Of a stretch of 50,946 bases of DNA, positions 10,078 to 18,559 are shown piece after piece; the stretch's first letter is position 1; each line of letters opens with the position of its first letter. A model generated the notes under the pieces. It was not told the DNA's origin. It ran no database searches and saw only the letters and a list, made by a program, of their open reading frames with translations. The position numbers were made by a program, and so were the translations under genes. The stretch is from Nemertoderma westbladi (taxonomy: Eukaryota > Xenacoelomorpha > Nemertodermatida > Nemertodermatidae), in NCBI GenBank assembly GCA_032718475.1, contig JAUCBJ010006894.1:1-50946 (forward strand). The letters run 5' to 3'.

Positions 10078-10829
10078 GATCTTAGATCCAAACCACCACC
10101 TTAAAGGAAACTGAAAGTAACTTATCAGTATATAACAGTAATTAGTATAAGTCATAACTCATAAGTCATAAGTCATATTTAAAGCGCAGCATCTGAAAGG
10201 AACTGTTGATATTGCCCGGAAAATAAACATAGTTTTTGGAGATTATATAGTAAAGATCAATCGAATAATACAATGTGTCCTACGGCTCCCTCTGCCATCG
10301 AATCCAGTCTCCCACTTCCGGTGGGTCATACGCCGCGCTAGACTGGCTTTGGCTGTGTTCATTTTGTACGGGCTGTCAGGTATTAATAGACATATAAATT
10401 AGCAGGTTAAACTGTTAAAAGGTCTAAAAGCGCGAATAACTAACATGCCTGGTTTTGGAGGCCCCCCTACAGGATAATCCCAAATTCTGCGCCTGGCAGC
10501 TGGGTACTGTATAAACAGTACTTTGACGTGTTTTTTGTACCCTTTGGTACGTATGTTGTGCCCTTCGACTTGTTGTACCCTTTCTGTAACATTTGTACCC
10601 TTTGACATGGTATTTGAACTCTTTGACATGGCTGTTGTTCACTTTGACATGTTGTACCATTTTTCCACTTTTGTACTCTATGACCTGTTGTACTCTTTGA
10701 CTCTAAATCACATGTAAGCTAATCTTATACTTAGCCTACAATGGCTAATCATAGTTGGATAATACTCAAAGACTTCTAAAACTTCTAGAACTTCTAGAAC
10801 AAAACTTCTAGAAGTTTATTTATTACTAA

Positions 10830-11070
10830 AAAAAAAAGCAAACAGTCGGCCGAAGCCGGAGGCGACCCGAAGGCTCCTCTCCTCTTTCGATAACTGCTAC
10901 CCGAGGGTAGGGGTGGGCGCTACTCCTATCCCATGATTTGCTCCCAGTTATTTAACTGGTACTCATTTTATCGACCCCAGTGGATGAAAGGCTGTGTGGA
11001 CCCTGGCGGGGCTGAACCTACAACCAATAGATTGCAGGCCCGGCGCTCTACCAACTGAGCTAACCCCGCC
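10830..11070 (-). mobile_element. tRNA-derived SINE
   Basis: On the minus strand it starts with a tRNA-like head, GGCGGGGTTAGCTCAGTTGG. A pol III A box lies at about 11048-11063 and a degenerate B box (GGTTCAGCCCC) at 11008-11018. The unrelated body includes GGGGTCGATAAAATGAGTACC-like sequence and ends in a T-run. Flanking TTACTAA occurs at 10823-10829 and 11072-11078, a likely target-site duplication. The anticodon arm does not fold properly, so it is not a functional tRNA gene. Confidence 0.8.
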
Positions 11071-11078
11071 TTTACTAA

Positions 11079-11502
11079 GTTAGTTACATACTAAGTTACT
11101 TTGCAACGTTCCGTCCTATAGGCTGCAACGCTGCAAATTGGTACTTTGCTGCGTTTCGAGGATATCAGCAGAAAGCTGATAATTAAGTTAATACAATGTA
11201 ACAAAATAGTTTATCACGACCACTGCGTTCTAGAATCGCCAAACTTATGTGGGGAATTCTACTATTAGCCATATAGACCGGAAGATCTGTTGGTAGTCCA
11301 TCTGACAACCAACCCACTGTACATATAAAAAATATAGCTAACTAACTATAATATTAGTGACTGACATCACCACAACACAGAAACCACTGGCTATGTAATT
11401 CATTCCAACTGACTGTTTATTGCTGATGTGTCATTTTAGCTTAACCCTATTACCACTGGTGGGGGGGGGGAATCGGCCCCTTCCTAGTTTTTAGTTGCTG
11501 TA
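11079..11502. other. Stretch without genes; possible piggyBac-like end at 11441
   Basis: No gene seen. At 11441 the sequence TTAACCCTATTACCA resembles the end of the MITE at 22467 (TTAA then CCCTATTA). It may be a solo end of the same family. The matching right end was not found beyond the LTR element. A G-run is at 11460-11470. Confidence 0.3.
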
Positions 11503-12017
11503 TGTTCGCGGTATTTCAACTTTCCATAACGCGAGTTGAATATTTTTGTATTTATTTAAAATTGATTATTCCGATATTACTACTGGGTGCGGGACCATGG
11601 GTTTTGGGCACATTCAAGAAACTGGGGGCGATTTATGGGCGAACTTTGGGGCAACTTACAGGGTACGGGAATAATTTCATAGTTATAAGGGCCAGGGGTG
11701 GATGGAAAATGCAAGCAGTATTCAGGGATTTATATTATCGTGTATAATTATTGTGAATATTTGGTGTATATTGATTTGGGGAAGCCCAAAATTATTCTTA
11801 ATCAAGTTTCAATGATGTTGAACGGGTTTCAACTATAGGAAGTTACATTAAAGAGTATATCCAACTAATGCAGCTTTTTATCAACCGCAAACTTGCATCT
11901 CAGAAAATATTCCCTCCCCACAATCAATATCCGGTGACTGGCCGGGGCTCGGTGGTCTGTTAAGTCACGTCTCCAGCATCGGCGTTTTTCCCCCCTGGTG
12001 TAGGGATAACGGCAACA
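11503..12017 (+). repeat. 5' LTR
   Basis: Begins TG and ends CA. A candidate TATA motif, TATATT, is at 11767-11772, which would place transcription start near 11790-11797. A short frame inside the LTR (L-L-L-G-A-G-P-W) repeats identically in the other LTR and is not considered a gene. Confidence 0.92.
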
Positions 12018-12074
12018 AAATTAAGAATAATTCACGTGGTTAATTTTGACAGGGTGTCAAAATTAAGAATAATT
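12018..12074 (+). promoter_or_regulatory. Candidate primer-binding region, possibly self-priming
   Basis: No TGG (complement of a tRNA CCA end) follows the LTR directly. ATTAAGAATAATT occurs twice here, at 12020-12032 and 12062-12074. Both copies are complementary over 13 bases to LTR positions 11790-11802, close to the predicted RNA 5' end. This matches the logic of Tf1-type self-priming. A TGG at 12037 is the alternative tRNA site. Confidence 0.35.
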
Positions 12075-12268
12075 ACGGTCAACTTCAACTGGTGGAAGTT
12101 GAGAATCCTTCAATACTCTTCAAAAACTCTCTACGTGCTTGCCAGCACCCACTACGAGGAAACTCTGGTATTTGAGTTGAGACAAAGTCGTGGTTTAATT
12201 AATCAGCAAACTCGATCTAACCAACTCGTAGTCGGCAGATCACATATTTGGAGAGTTGTTAACAGGGA

Positions 12269-12460
12269 ATGGAAGTATCGATCACACCCATTGATATAAT
12301 TCAAGTTGAGCCAGGAATCTGGCACGTCGAAGTTGAGGTACAAGGAACGAACGTTGGACGATTCAGGATTACTGTTCGGGTGGTCCAAGCTGAGTACAAT
12401 ACCTACGAGGAACTGTTTTACGACATCGCGTATCTAGCCATCGACGAGGCGTTACAATGA
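12269..12460 (+). CDS. Small leader ORF of the LTR element
   Basis: A 63-codon ORF starting ATGGAAGTA. Its TGA stop overlaps the start of the gag ORF in the sequence ATGA at 12457-12460. The peptide is acidic, rich in Val, Ile and Glu, and not recognised. The ATGA overlap would suit termination-reinitiation, so the ORF could set the amount of Gag made. It could also be a chance ORF in the leader; other upstream start codons were not fully examined. Confidence 0.5.
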   Translation: MEVSITPIDIIQVEPGIWHVEVEVQGTNVGRFRITVRVVQAEYNTYEELFYDIAYLAIDEALQ

Positions 12461-15099
12461 CAACAAATAACGTATCCGATACCGACGAGATGGATCACCA
12501 CACAGACTCGGAAGCCGACGAGGTACCAAACGTCAAGAACATGACCCGTCGGTTAGGGGCTCTTAAAGGCGGAGTAACCCGAGCGTATCAACGGATGGAG
12601 AAACAACTCAAAGGAGTCAAAACCCCCCTCAATGAGGTACAAACTCAGCTTCAAAGTATCCGAAATATCCTACAGCGGTACGAAAGAATGATACAGGCGT
12701 ACCAAGAGCTCGTTCCCCCCACCGATCAGGAAAACTACCCCAAGTTGGAAGAACACGTTGTACATCTAGATGGGTTCCGCAAACAACACCGGAGGACCCT
12801 CAGCCTTGTGAGAGGCTATGAGGAACAGTATTACAAGAGGGCTGACGCGGAATCAGTACGATCCTCCAGCATCATGACAGCAGTACATCGTAAGAGAACG
12901 GGGTCCGCTAGAAATCAGCACTCCAGCGCTAGGAGCGAGATATCCGGCTCGGCGCGCAGTTCTCAAGGGGCGCCGCCACTCCGAGACCAACTGCGAGAAC
13001 GGAAGGCATTAGCCCTCAAAGCTCGGATGGAAGATGAGTATATTCAACTGCAAGCCGAGCACGATGTATTAGCCGCCGAAACACAAAAGCGAGAGGCCGA
13101 ACAAGCGGCCGAACGGCAGGCCGAACAACGCGAACAGGAGGCCGAACAACATAGACGAGAAGCCGAACGGCAGGCCGAACAACGTGAACAGGAGGCCGAA
13201 CAACATAGACGAGAGGCCGAACGACAGGCCGAACAACGCAAACAGGAGGCCGAACAACGCCTACGAGAGGCCGAACGAGAGATCGAACAACGTAAATGGG
13301 AAGCGGAAATGCGTAAACAACACGCCGAGGCCCAAGCAATTCTTATCCACAAAAAGAATGCGGATATTGCAAAACTCGCAGAATACGAAGCCGCACTTAT
13401 AGAACGAGATATTCAACTCTACGAGGACTGGGAAAGGGATATAGATCAGGAATATGAACCAATTCCGGTACCGGAGTTAGAAAAGTCATTTACACCAACA
13501 GCGGCGAAACCTCCGAAACCCGAGATCCCGCCTACCAAACAGTCTACGCTATCGGCGCAAGCCCCGGTGTTCCATCCCCCACCAGCTACGCTAAAGAATG
13601 AGGAACCTTATTTCCCATCCAACACCACGACAGCGAGTGTACCCAAGTACGAGCCTGAAAGGGACTCGGAACGGGACGCCACTCCCCGATCTAACAACCC
13701 ATTTACATCCACACCACAAACTCGTAGCCGCGTCATTATTAAAACTCCACCTATTATTGATCCATCAAGTATGGGAGTGAGTGCCAATAACTATAACCCT
13801 CCGAGTCACTCCAGTTCAGACGACGTCAGCATCATCCGGGCGTTGGAGAACCGCCTTGCCATGCCTAAGATGGAGATTCGCACCTTCGAAGGAGATCCCG
13901 TTGATTACCTCAGATTCAAGAAACGGTTCTTTGCGCAGATCGGATCAACGGACATAGCCGACGCACAGAAATTGGTATATTTATCGCAATACCTGGGTGA
14001 CAAACCACGCAGAATTGTTGCATGTTTTGAAGGAGGTTCTCATGAGGCATACTATGACGCATGGAAAACTCTAGATAAAAGATACGGAAATACCGGAACT
14101 ATAATTAATAAAACTCTAGAGAGACTGATACAGGACGCGGGATCACTAGGGGACCCACAGAACATACAGGAATTCTCCGACTCTATGAAGGATGCCTACT
14201 ATACTCTGAAACCCTTAAATAAAGAGGACCAGGTGAACAACATTCTAAACCTCCGACAGATCGCCAAGAAGTTCCCCGGATGGCTACAAAGTAAGTGGGC
14301 TTATAAATGTGTAGATCTCCGGCGCAGACATCCAGATCGAGATCCTAGCTTCCTTGAAATGTCGGCATTCCTGGACGATATCTCCGAAGCCATGAATGAC
14401 TCGATGTTTTCAAAACAAAGTCTCGCAAAGTTGGACGGAATAGAGAGCAACTCCAGGAGTAAGATAACCCCTCCGAAACCGAGATTCCGCCCCCCACCGG
14501 TAAGTACGATGGCCATTACCATGGCAGAGGATTCCAACGACGAAGACTACGAGGAACCGACATCCGCCGAGGAATGGGCATGTTATCTCGCGGGTTGGGC
14601 ACCCGAAAGGGAAGGCATCACAAATTCCCTGCTCTGTCTCTTCTGTGGGGAGAAACACAAAGTGGAATTCTGCAGAAAGTTTCAGTTCGCCGAACTCGTC
14701 CCACGCTTCGAGGCGATAATGAAACACCGAGGATGCTTCCGGTGTCTTGGAACAGGTCACTATGTTCGGGAGTGCGACCAAAGATCATGCTGTACTGTCT
14801 GTAACGACCAACGCCATCACACGCTCCTCCACATCCCCGCGAACTTCGATTTTACTACCCTCCCCTTTCGGATCGAAGCCAGGCGAAGAGGAGAAACAAA
14901 CCACATCTTCAAAGGAACCCGGACAACCCAACGGAGAGAAACCAACCCGTTTAAAATCTCCACCGATACACCACAAGTAACCAATATTTCGGCCACGATT
15001 AATCTTATAAATCGCCGCTACATGGTTTTCGCAAAGGTAATCCCAGTAAGGATCCAAGGAGTCGAAATGGACGATACACCAAAGGTGGGAGAATCCTGA
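12457..15099 (+). CDS. Gag-like protein of BEL/Pao-type retrotransposon
   Basis: 880 residues. Residues about 177-335 are a long Glu/Arg/Gln/Ala-rich coiled coil with near-exact repeats of E-A-E-Q-H-R-R-E-A-E-R-Q-A. A Pro-rich linker follows. From about residue 469 the block M-P-K-M-E-I-R-T-F-E-G-D-P begins a domain of the DUF1759 type seen in BEL/Pao Gag, ending near residue 650. A zinc-binding region follows: a Cys-x2-Cys-x3-His-x4-Cys variant near 727, a canonical CCHC knuckle (CFRCLGTGHYVREC) at 760, then a third Cys/His cluster ending H-H-T-L-L-H. It should form particles and bind element RNA. It stops where a protease would normally start; the next ORF begins 25 bases downstream in another frame. 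Confidence 0.88.
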   Translation: MTTNNVSDTDEMDHHTDSEADEVPNVKNMTRRLGALKGGVTRAYQRMEKQLKGVKTPLNEVQTQLQSIRNILQRYERMIQAYQELVPPTDQENYPKLEEHVVHLDGFRKQHRRTLSLVRGYEEQYYKRADAESVRSSSIMTAVHRKRTGSARNQHSSARSEISGSARSSQGAPPLRDQLRERKALALKARMEDEYIQLQAEHDVLAAETQKREAEQAAERQAEQREQEAEQHRREAERQAEQREQEAEQHRREAERQAEQRKQEAEQRLREAEREIEQRKWEAEMRKQHAEAQAILIHKKNADIAKLAEYEAALIERDIQLYEDWERDIDQEYEPIPVPELEKSFTPTAAKPPKPEIPPTKQSTLSAQAPVFHPPPATLKNEEPYFPSNTTTASVPKYEPERDSERDATPRSNNPFTSTPQTRSRVIIKTPPIIDPSSMGVSANNYNPPSHSSSDDVSIIRALENRLAMPKMEIRTFEGDPVDYLRFKKRFFAQIGSTDIADAQKLVYLSQYLGDKPRRIVACFEGGSHEAYYDAWKTLDKRYGNTGTIINKTLERLIQDAGSLGDPQNIQEFSDSMKDAYYTLKPLNKEDQVNNILNLRQIAKKFPGWLQSKWAYKCVDLRRRHPDRDPSFLEMSAFLDDISEAMNDSMFSKQSLAKLDGIESNSRSKITPPKPRFRPPPVSTMAITMAEDSNDEDYEEPTSAEEWACYLAGWAPEREGITNSLLCLFCGEKHKVEFCRKFQFAELVPRFEAIMKHRGCFRCLGTGHYVRECDQRSCCTVCNDQRHHTLLHIPANFDFTTLPFRIEARRRGETNHIFKGTRTTQRRETNPFKISTDTPQVTNISATINLINRRYMVFAKVIPVRIQGVEMDDTPKVGES

Positions 15100-15230
15100 T
15101 CGACGGAACTACGTTTACGTCGTTATGGAGTGCTACACCGTCGCTAAGTTTATCTGTAAAACTCTCGATAACCTTATTACGGCGGTCCCCCTTTCCTTCG
15201 TCGACTACGACTGGAATGAGGTTTTAAACC
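15046..15230 (+). pseudogene. Possible protease remnant at the gag 3' end
   Basis: In the third frame, from about 15084, the residues R-I-L-I-D-G-T-T-F-T-S-L resemble the active-site region of a retroviral-type aspartic protease. They read Asp-Gly-Thr rather than Asp-Ser/Thr-Gly. The frame closes after about 47 codons. This would be a scar of an ancestral pol joined to gag. The match is short and could be chance. Confidence 0.3.
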
Positions 15231-16696
15231 ACGCGTTTAAAGTGGTCGAGAACATTACACCGGGAGAATCGAAAACGCCCGCCGTTATCGATTCCTGGGA
15301 CGAGAGCGGACCTTACGACATCCCTACGATTACCGAACTTCTCGGTGCGGAGGAGCCTCTGATCTCCTCGGAAGGGGAAGAGATATGGCTAAACGAGGGT
15401 GTTCTACTCTCCACCCCGAAGCGACAACTCGAGCCGGAGGCCGCGTATGGACCGGCCGCCAAACGGGTTGCCTCGGCCGAACCGATGAAGAGAGCAGGCG
15501 TTTACACCCCACGCGGCTCCGGTAGCCCCGCGAGGGAGGTAGCCGCTACAGCTGCATTGAGCGACTTCGGCGACATATGCCAACGGTTATCCCCGTATCC
15601 TTTCCCGGGTGGTGAAGATTGGTCATCGGAGATTCCGAGTACCAGCCACCAACGGACCCGCTCAGCGATACTGGTCGAGGAGGGCCCCAGCGATGCGCCG
15701 ACACCCGACGATCTCCTCGGTATCCCTCCGTCTAAAACCCCGGCACCCCTTCGCCGACCAGCGGTGGCTACTACACCCGCCGTTCCTCAGGACCCTATGC
15801 GACTAACCCGTTGGTACGCCGAGCAAACTGAATGGATCCACCGCCAGAAACGGTCATCCGAGTTGAGACCAGCGGGACACAAAGAAGGTTATCGGAGCGA
15901 GAACCTACTACGCAAAAGCCTAGCATTCCGCGGGCTACCGACCACCGAGAATATTCCGAAGAGCGACCGACGACTCGAATACTACGTCGGCGTCCCGATT
16001 CCGATATTTCCTGGTCGAGAGATGCAGTTGGAGGTATGCGGCGACTGCGGTTCGGAGCAGTGCCCACGCAGCAGAAGGAATCGGGTTACCGATTCTTGCC
16101 TCCAGCTCCTCGGGATACTCTATTGCCCATACTGCGCGACATCGGGCCACGACGTTTCCGTCTGCCCGATCCTTTATAACCTCTGCACCACGTGCGGTTT
16201 CCGTGGACATTCCTCTAGCCCCCGCTGCTATATCAAATGTCCAACCAAAGACGTTACCGCTATGGGCAATATGGTCATGTTTGAAACATACGCAAACAGC
16301 CACTTAAAGACCAAGGTTCGGAGAAACGCTCGGAATATCGCGCAGGAGATGGCGTGCGGATATTTCTCCTTCCCGGAACGCCTCCACACGTCGGCCACGC
16401 TACCTTTCCATTACGTGGATCTGCTACTGAGCGCCGGATTATTCGGTCCATTTGAAGTCATTAGACGATTATACTCGTATAAAGAGGAGTTCGGTGACGG
16501 AGAATGGTTCCTAGAGGCACGCAAATCTGAGTTGGAGAGACGAACCGACATGATCCCGATGCCTTCGAAAGGAAGAGCCGCCAGGAGACAAGCCGAAGCG
16601 TTACTCACGATGGATGTTGACGCTCCTCTACCAGCCATAGCGATCGATGAGAGTCGACGGGCGAAGAGACGAAAGGCGTATCAGAGAAAGAAATAG
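15125..16696 (+). CDS. ORF2 of the LTR element: uncharacterised zinc-knuckle protein
   Basis: 523 residues, not recognised. The N-terminal ~60 residues are mixed helical. Residues about 60-230 are acidic/Pro-rich and probably disordered. Near residue 305-312 is a Cys-x2-Cys pair (VCGDCGSEQC). At about 334-347 is a canonical CCHC knuckle (CPYCATSGHDVSVC), and at about 355-369 a variant knuckle with one extra residue (CTTCGFRGHSSSPRC). The C-terminus is strongly basic, with R-R-A-K-R-R-K near the end, possibly a nuclear or RNA-binding signal. No RT, integrase or protease motif is present. It occupies the place of pol. The open frame extends back to about 15046, overlapping gag, so a +1 frameshift fusion is conceivable. 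It may be an accessory nucleic-acid-binding protein. Confidence 0.8.
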   Translation: MECYTVAKFICKTLDNLITAVPLSFVDYDWNEVLNHAFKVVENITPGESKTPAVIDSWDESGPYDIPTITELLGAEEPLISSEGEEIWLNEGVLLSTPKRQLEPEAAYGPAAKRVASAEPMKRAGVYTPRGSGSPAREVAATAALSDFGDICQRLSPYPFPGGEDWSSEIPSTSHQRTRSAILVEEGPSDAPTPDDLLGIPPSKTPAPLRRPAVATTPAVPQDPMRLTRWYAEQTEWIHRQKRSSELRPAGHKEGYRSENLLRKSLAFRGLPTTENIPKSDRRLEYYVGVPIPIFPGREMQLEVCGDCGSEQCPRSRRNRVTDSCLQLLGILYCPYCATSGHDVSVCPILYNLCTTCGFRGHSSSPRCYIKCPTKDVTAMGNMVMFETYANSHLKTKVRRNARNIAQEMACGYFSFPERLHTSATLPFHYVDLLLSAGLFGPFEVIRRLYSYKEEFGDGEWFLEARKSELERRTDMIPMPSKGRAARRQAEALLTMDVDAPLPAIAIDESRRAKRRKAYQRKK

Positions 16697-16852
16697 TGGA
16701 TCGGGATATTCCAGGAACATTTATCGAACATTTATTTTTATACAAACTCTAGGCCAAATTAATTAAAAACTATGCAATATTAAATTTGGGTTTTTTATAT
16801 TGGGAATGACCTACGCAAACTCAATCGACCGACAGACTTCACGAAGGTCATT

Positions 16853-16860
16853 GGGGGGGA
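16853..16860 (+). promoter_or_regulatory. Polypurine tract
   Basis: GGGGGGGA one base before the 3' LTR, the expected site of plus-strand priming. Confidence 0.8.
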
Positions 16861-16861
16861 C

Positions 16862-17376
16862 TGTTCGCGGTATTTCAACTTTCCATAACGCGAGTTGAAT
16901 ATTTTTGTATTTATTTAAAATTGATTATTCCGATATTACTACTGGGTGCGGGACCATGGGTTTTGGGCACATTCAAGAAACTGGGGGCGATTTATGGGCG
17001 AACTTTGGGGCAACTTACAGGGTACGGGAATAATTTCATAGTTATAAGGGCCAGGGGTGGATGGAAAATGCAAGCAGTATTCAGGGATTTATATTATCGT
17101 GTATAATTATTGTGAATATTTGGTGTATATTGATTTGGGGAAGCCCAAAATTATTCTTAATCAAGTTTCAATGATGTTGAACGGGTTTCAACTATAGGAA
17201 GTTACATTAAAGAGTATATCCAACTAATGCAGCTTTTTATCAACCGCAAACTTGCATCTCAGAAAATATTCCCTCCCCACAATCAATATCCGGTGACTGG
17301 CCGGGGCTCGGTGGTCTGTTAAGTCACGTCTCCAGCATCGGCGTTTTTCCCCCCTGGTGTAGGGATAACGGCAACA
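16862..17376 (+). repeat. 3' LTR
   Basis: Same length and, by eye, same sequence as the 5' LTR; followed by the CTGTA target-site duplication. Confidence 0.92.
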
Positions 17377-17654
17377 CTGTAACTATGCAACCACATTACG
17401 TACCGGCCCAATTTTTATTGCTAATTAGCCAAATTTAATGCCGAATCTTTGCAAAAAACGACGTTGCAATTGGATTTCTACTTTTCGATGTGGGTGCCAC
17501 CTCAAAATTTGGCCTCCAGCACCAAATTTTTTGAAATTTTCGAATCTTACAAAGTCATTCGTGATTTAGTAATTATTTATGTTTGGGCTATTTTTATTTA
17601 TTTTTGTTGGTTTGGATCACTCTAATGCTCTATACAAGTATGTAAGTGTAGTGT

Positions 17655-18250
17655 TACGTAATTTTTGGAGTACCAAAATTATGGCGTGGCACTTTAAAAT
17701 TTCAAAATTACTTTATTCGGAAAATTTACTAAAGTTTTGATTTCGAAGCATTTTTATTGGTTTTCTGGAGCGCTGAATCGATTGAAAGTAATATAGAAGC
17801 CTGAAGACTTAGAGGTTCGCCATTTTTGGTGCTCCAACATTTTTCATTTCATTTTTCAAAATTTGAAGTGCCACGCCCTAATTTTGGTACATCAAGAATG
17901 GCTAACCTCTAAGTCTTAAGGCTTTATATTACTTTCAATCGATTCTGCGGTCTAGAAAACCTATATAAATGCGTTAAAATTTCAATTTTGGTTTATTTTC
18001 CGAATCTCGTATTTTTCAAAATTTGAAGTACCACGCCCTAATTTTGGTGCACCAAAAATGGCGAACCACTAAGTCTTCAGGCTTCTATATTACTTTCAAT
18101 CGATTCAGCGGCCCAGAAAACCTATAAAGATGCGTTGAAATAAAAAATTAGGGGCATTTTCTGAATATCTAATTGTTCAAAATTTGAAGTGCCACGCCCA
18201 CATATTAGGTGCACGAAAAATAGCATCCACTTCAATTTTTGGAAATGGAA
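17655..18250. repeat. Cluster of inverted and direct ~150-165-bp repeats
   Basis: A module containing GCCACGCCCTAATTTTGG and ATTACTTTCAATCGATTC occurs directly at about 17868, 18019 and 18184 (the last partial). It occurs once inverted at about 17668-17835, where TGGCGTGGCACTTTAAAATT and GAATCGATTGAAAGTAATAT are seen. The set could form a large hairpin. Flanking sequence 17382-17655 and 18250-18560 is AT-rich with related words (CAAAATTTG) and no gene. Confidence 0.7.
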
Positions 18251-18559
18251 TATAATCACATTCGATTCAGCGTCTTGAAAAACCTACTAAATCTAGCCAA
18301 CACTGCCACACTTAGTTTTCAGAAAACGAAAAATTTTGTAATTTTGTCCTGGGACTACTTTTATTTTTCATCAAAATTATGATTCCCTGCTTATGAAATT
18401 TTAACTTTTTAAGGTTTGGTAGTGTTCATCTATAGTTGTTTCACCAACAGCCCAAATTTTGTAGGATTTCATTGGACGATTACAAAAATATAGTGGGTGG
18501 GCCGAATCGAAACATTATTTTTTATTTGCCCATTTATAACCCCGTATAAATATCTATAA

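Larger units (their letters stand above)
8358..10726. mobile_element. Probable fold-back element with ~18-bp repeat arrays as inverted arms
   Basis: At about 8385-8565 a degenerate repeat of the form GTCAAAGGGTACAAAAC runs in one direction. At about 10525-10705 the same repeat runs in the opposite direction (TTTGTACCCTTTGACATG). The two arrays face each other about 2 kb apart. Outside them, ATTAGCATTA near 8362 and TAAGCTAAT near 10717 could be short terminal inverted repeats. The interior holds the proposed ShK exon 3, a LINE-A fragment and otherwise unassigned sequence (8982-9945 and 10080-10400, no genes seen). No target-site duplication was established. The arrays might alternatively be two independent minisatellites. 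Confidence 0.5.
11503..17376 (+). mobile_element. Complete non-autonomous LTR retrotransposon, BEL/Pao-type gag, no pol
   Basis: The 515-bp terminal repeats start TGTTCGCGG and end GGCAACA and appear identical by eye. They are flanked by the perfect 5-bp target-site duplication CTGTA (11498-11502 and 17377-17381). Inside are three ORFs (63, 880 and 523 codons) and a polypurine tract. Reverse transcriptase, RNase H and integrase are absent; the whole internal region is accounted for. Identical LTRs imply a very recent insertion, so enzymes must have come in trans from another element. The ORFs are GC- and CpG-richer than the host DNA around them. The lineage call rests on the gag protein. Confidence 0.9.

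Noticed and set aside
10765-10815. Heat-shock-element-like TTCTAGAACTTCTAGAAC
   Set aside because: The spacing between TTC/GAA units is one base short of a canonical HSE, and no gene is adjacent; it looks like a small repeat near the SINE target.
10998-11070. tRNA gene on the minus strand
   Set aside because: A and B boxes are present, but the anticodon stem does not pair and the tRNA-like part continues into a SINE body with target duplications.
11502-11747. 81-codon frame within the LTRs
   Set aside because: Lies entirely in the LTR, lacks a good start and shows no homology; identical occurrence at 16921-17106 reflects LTR identity.
13016-13352. Minus-strand frames across the gag coiled coil
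   Set aside because: Shadow frames produced by the biased Glu/Arg/Gln repeats of the real plus-strand gag.
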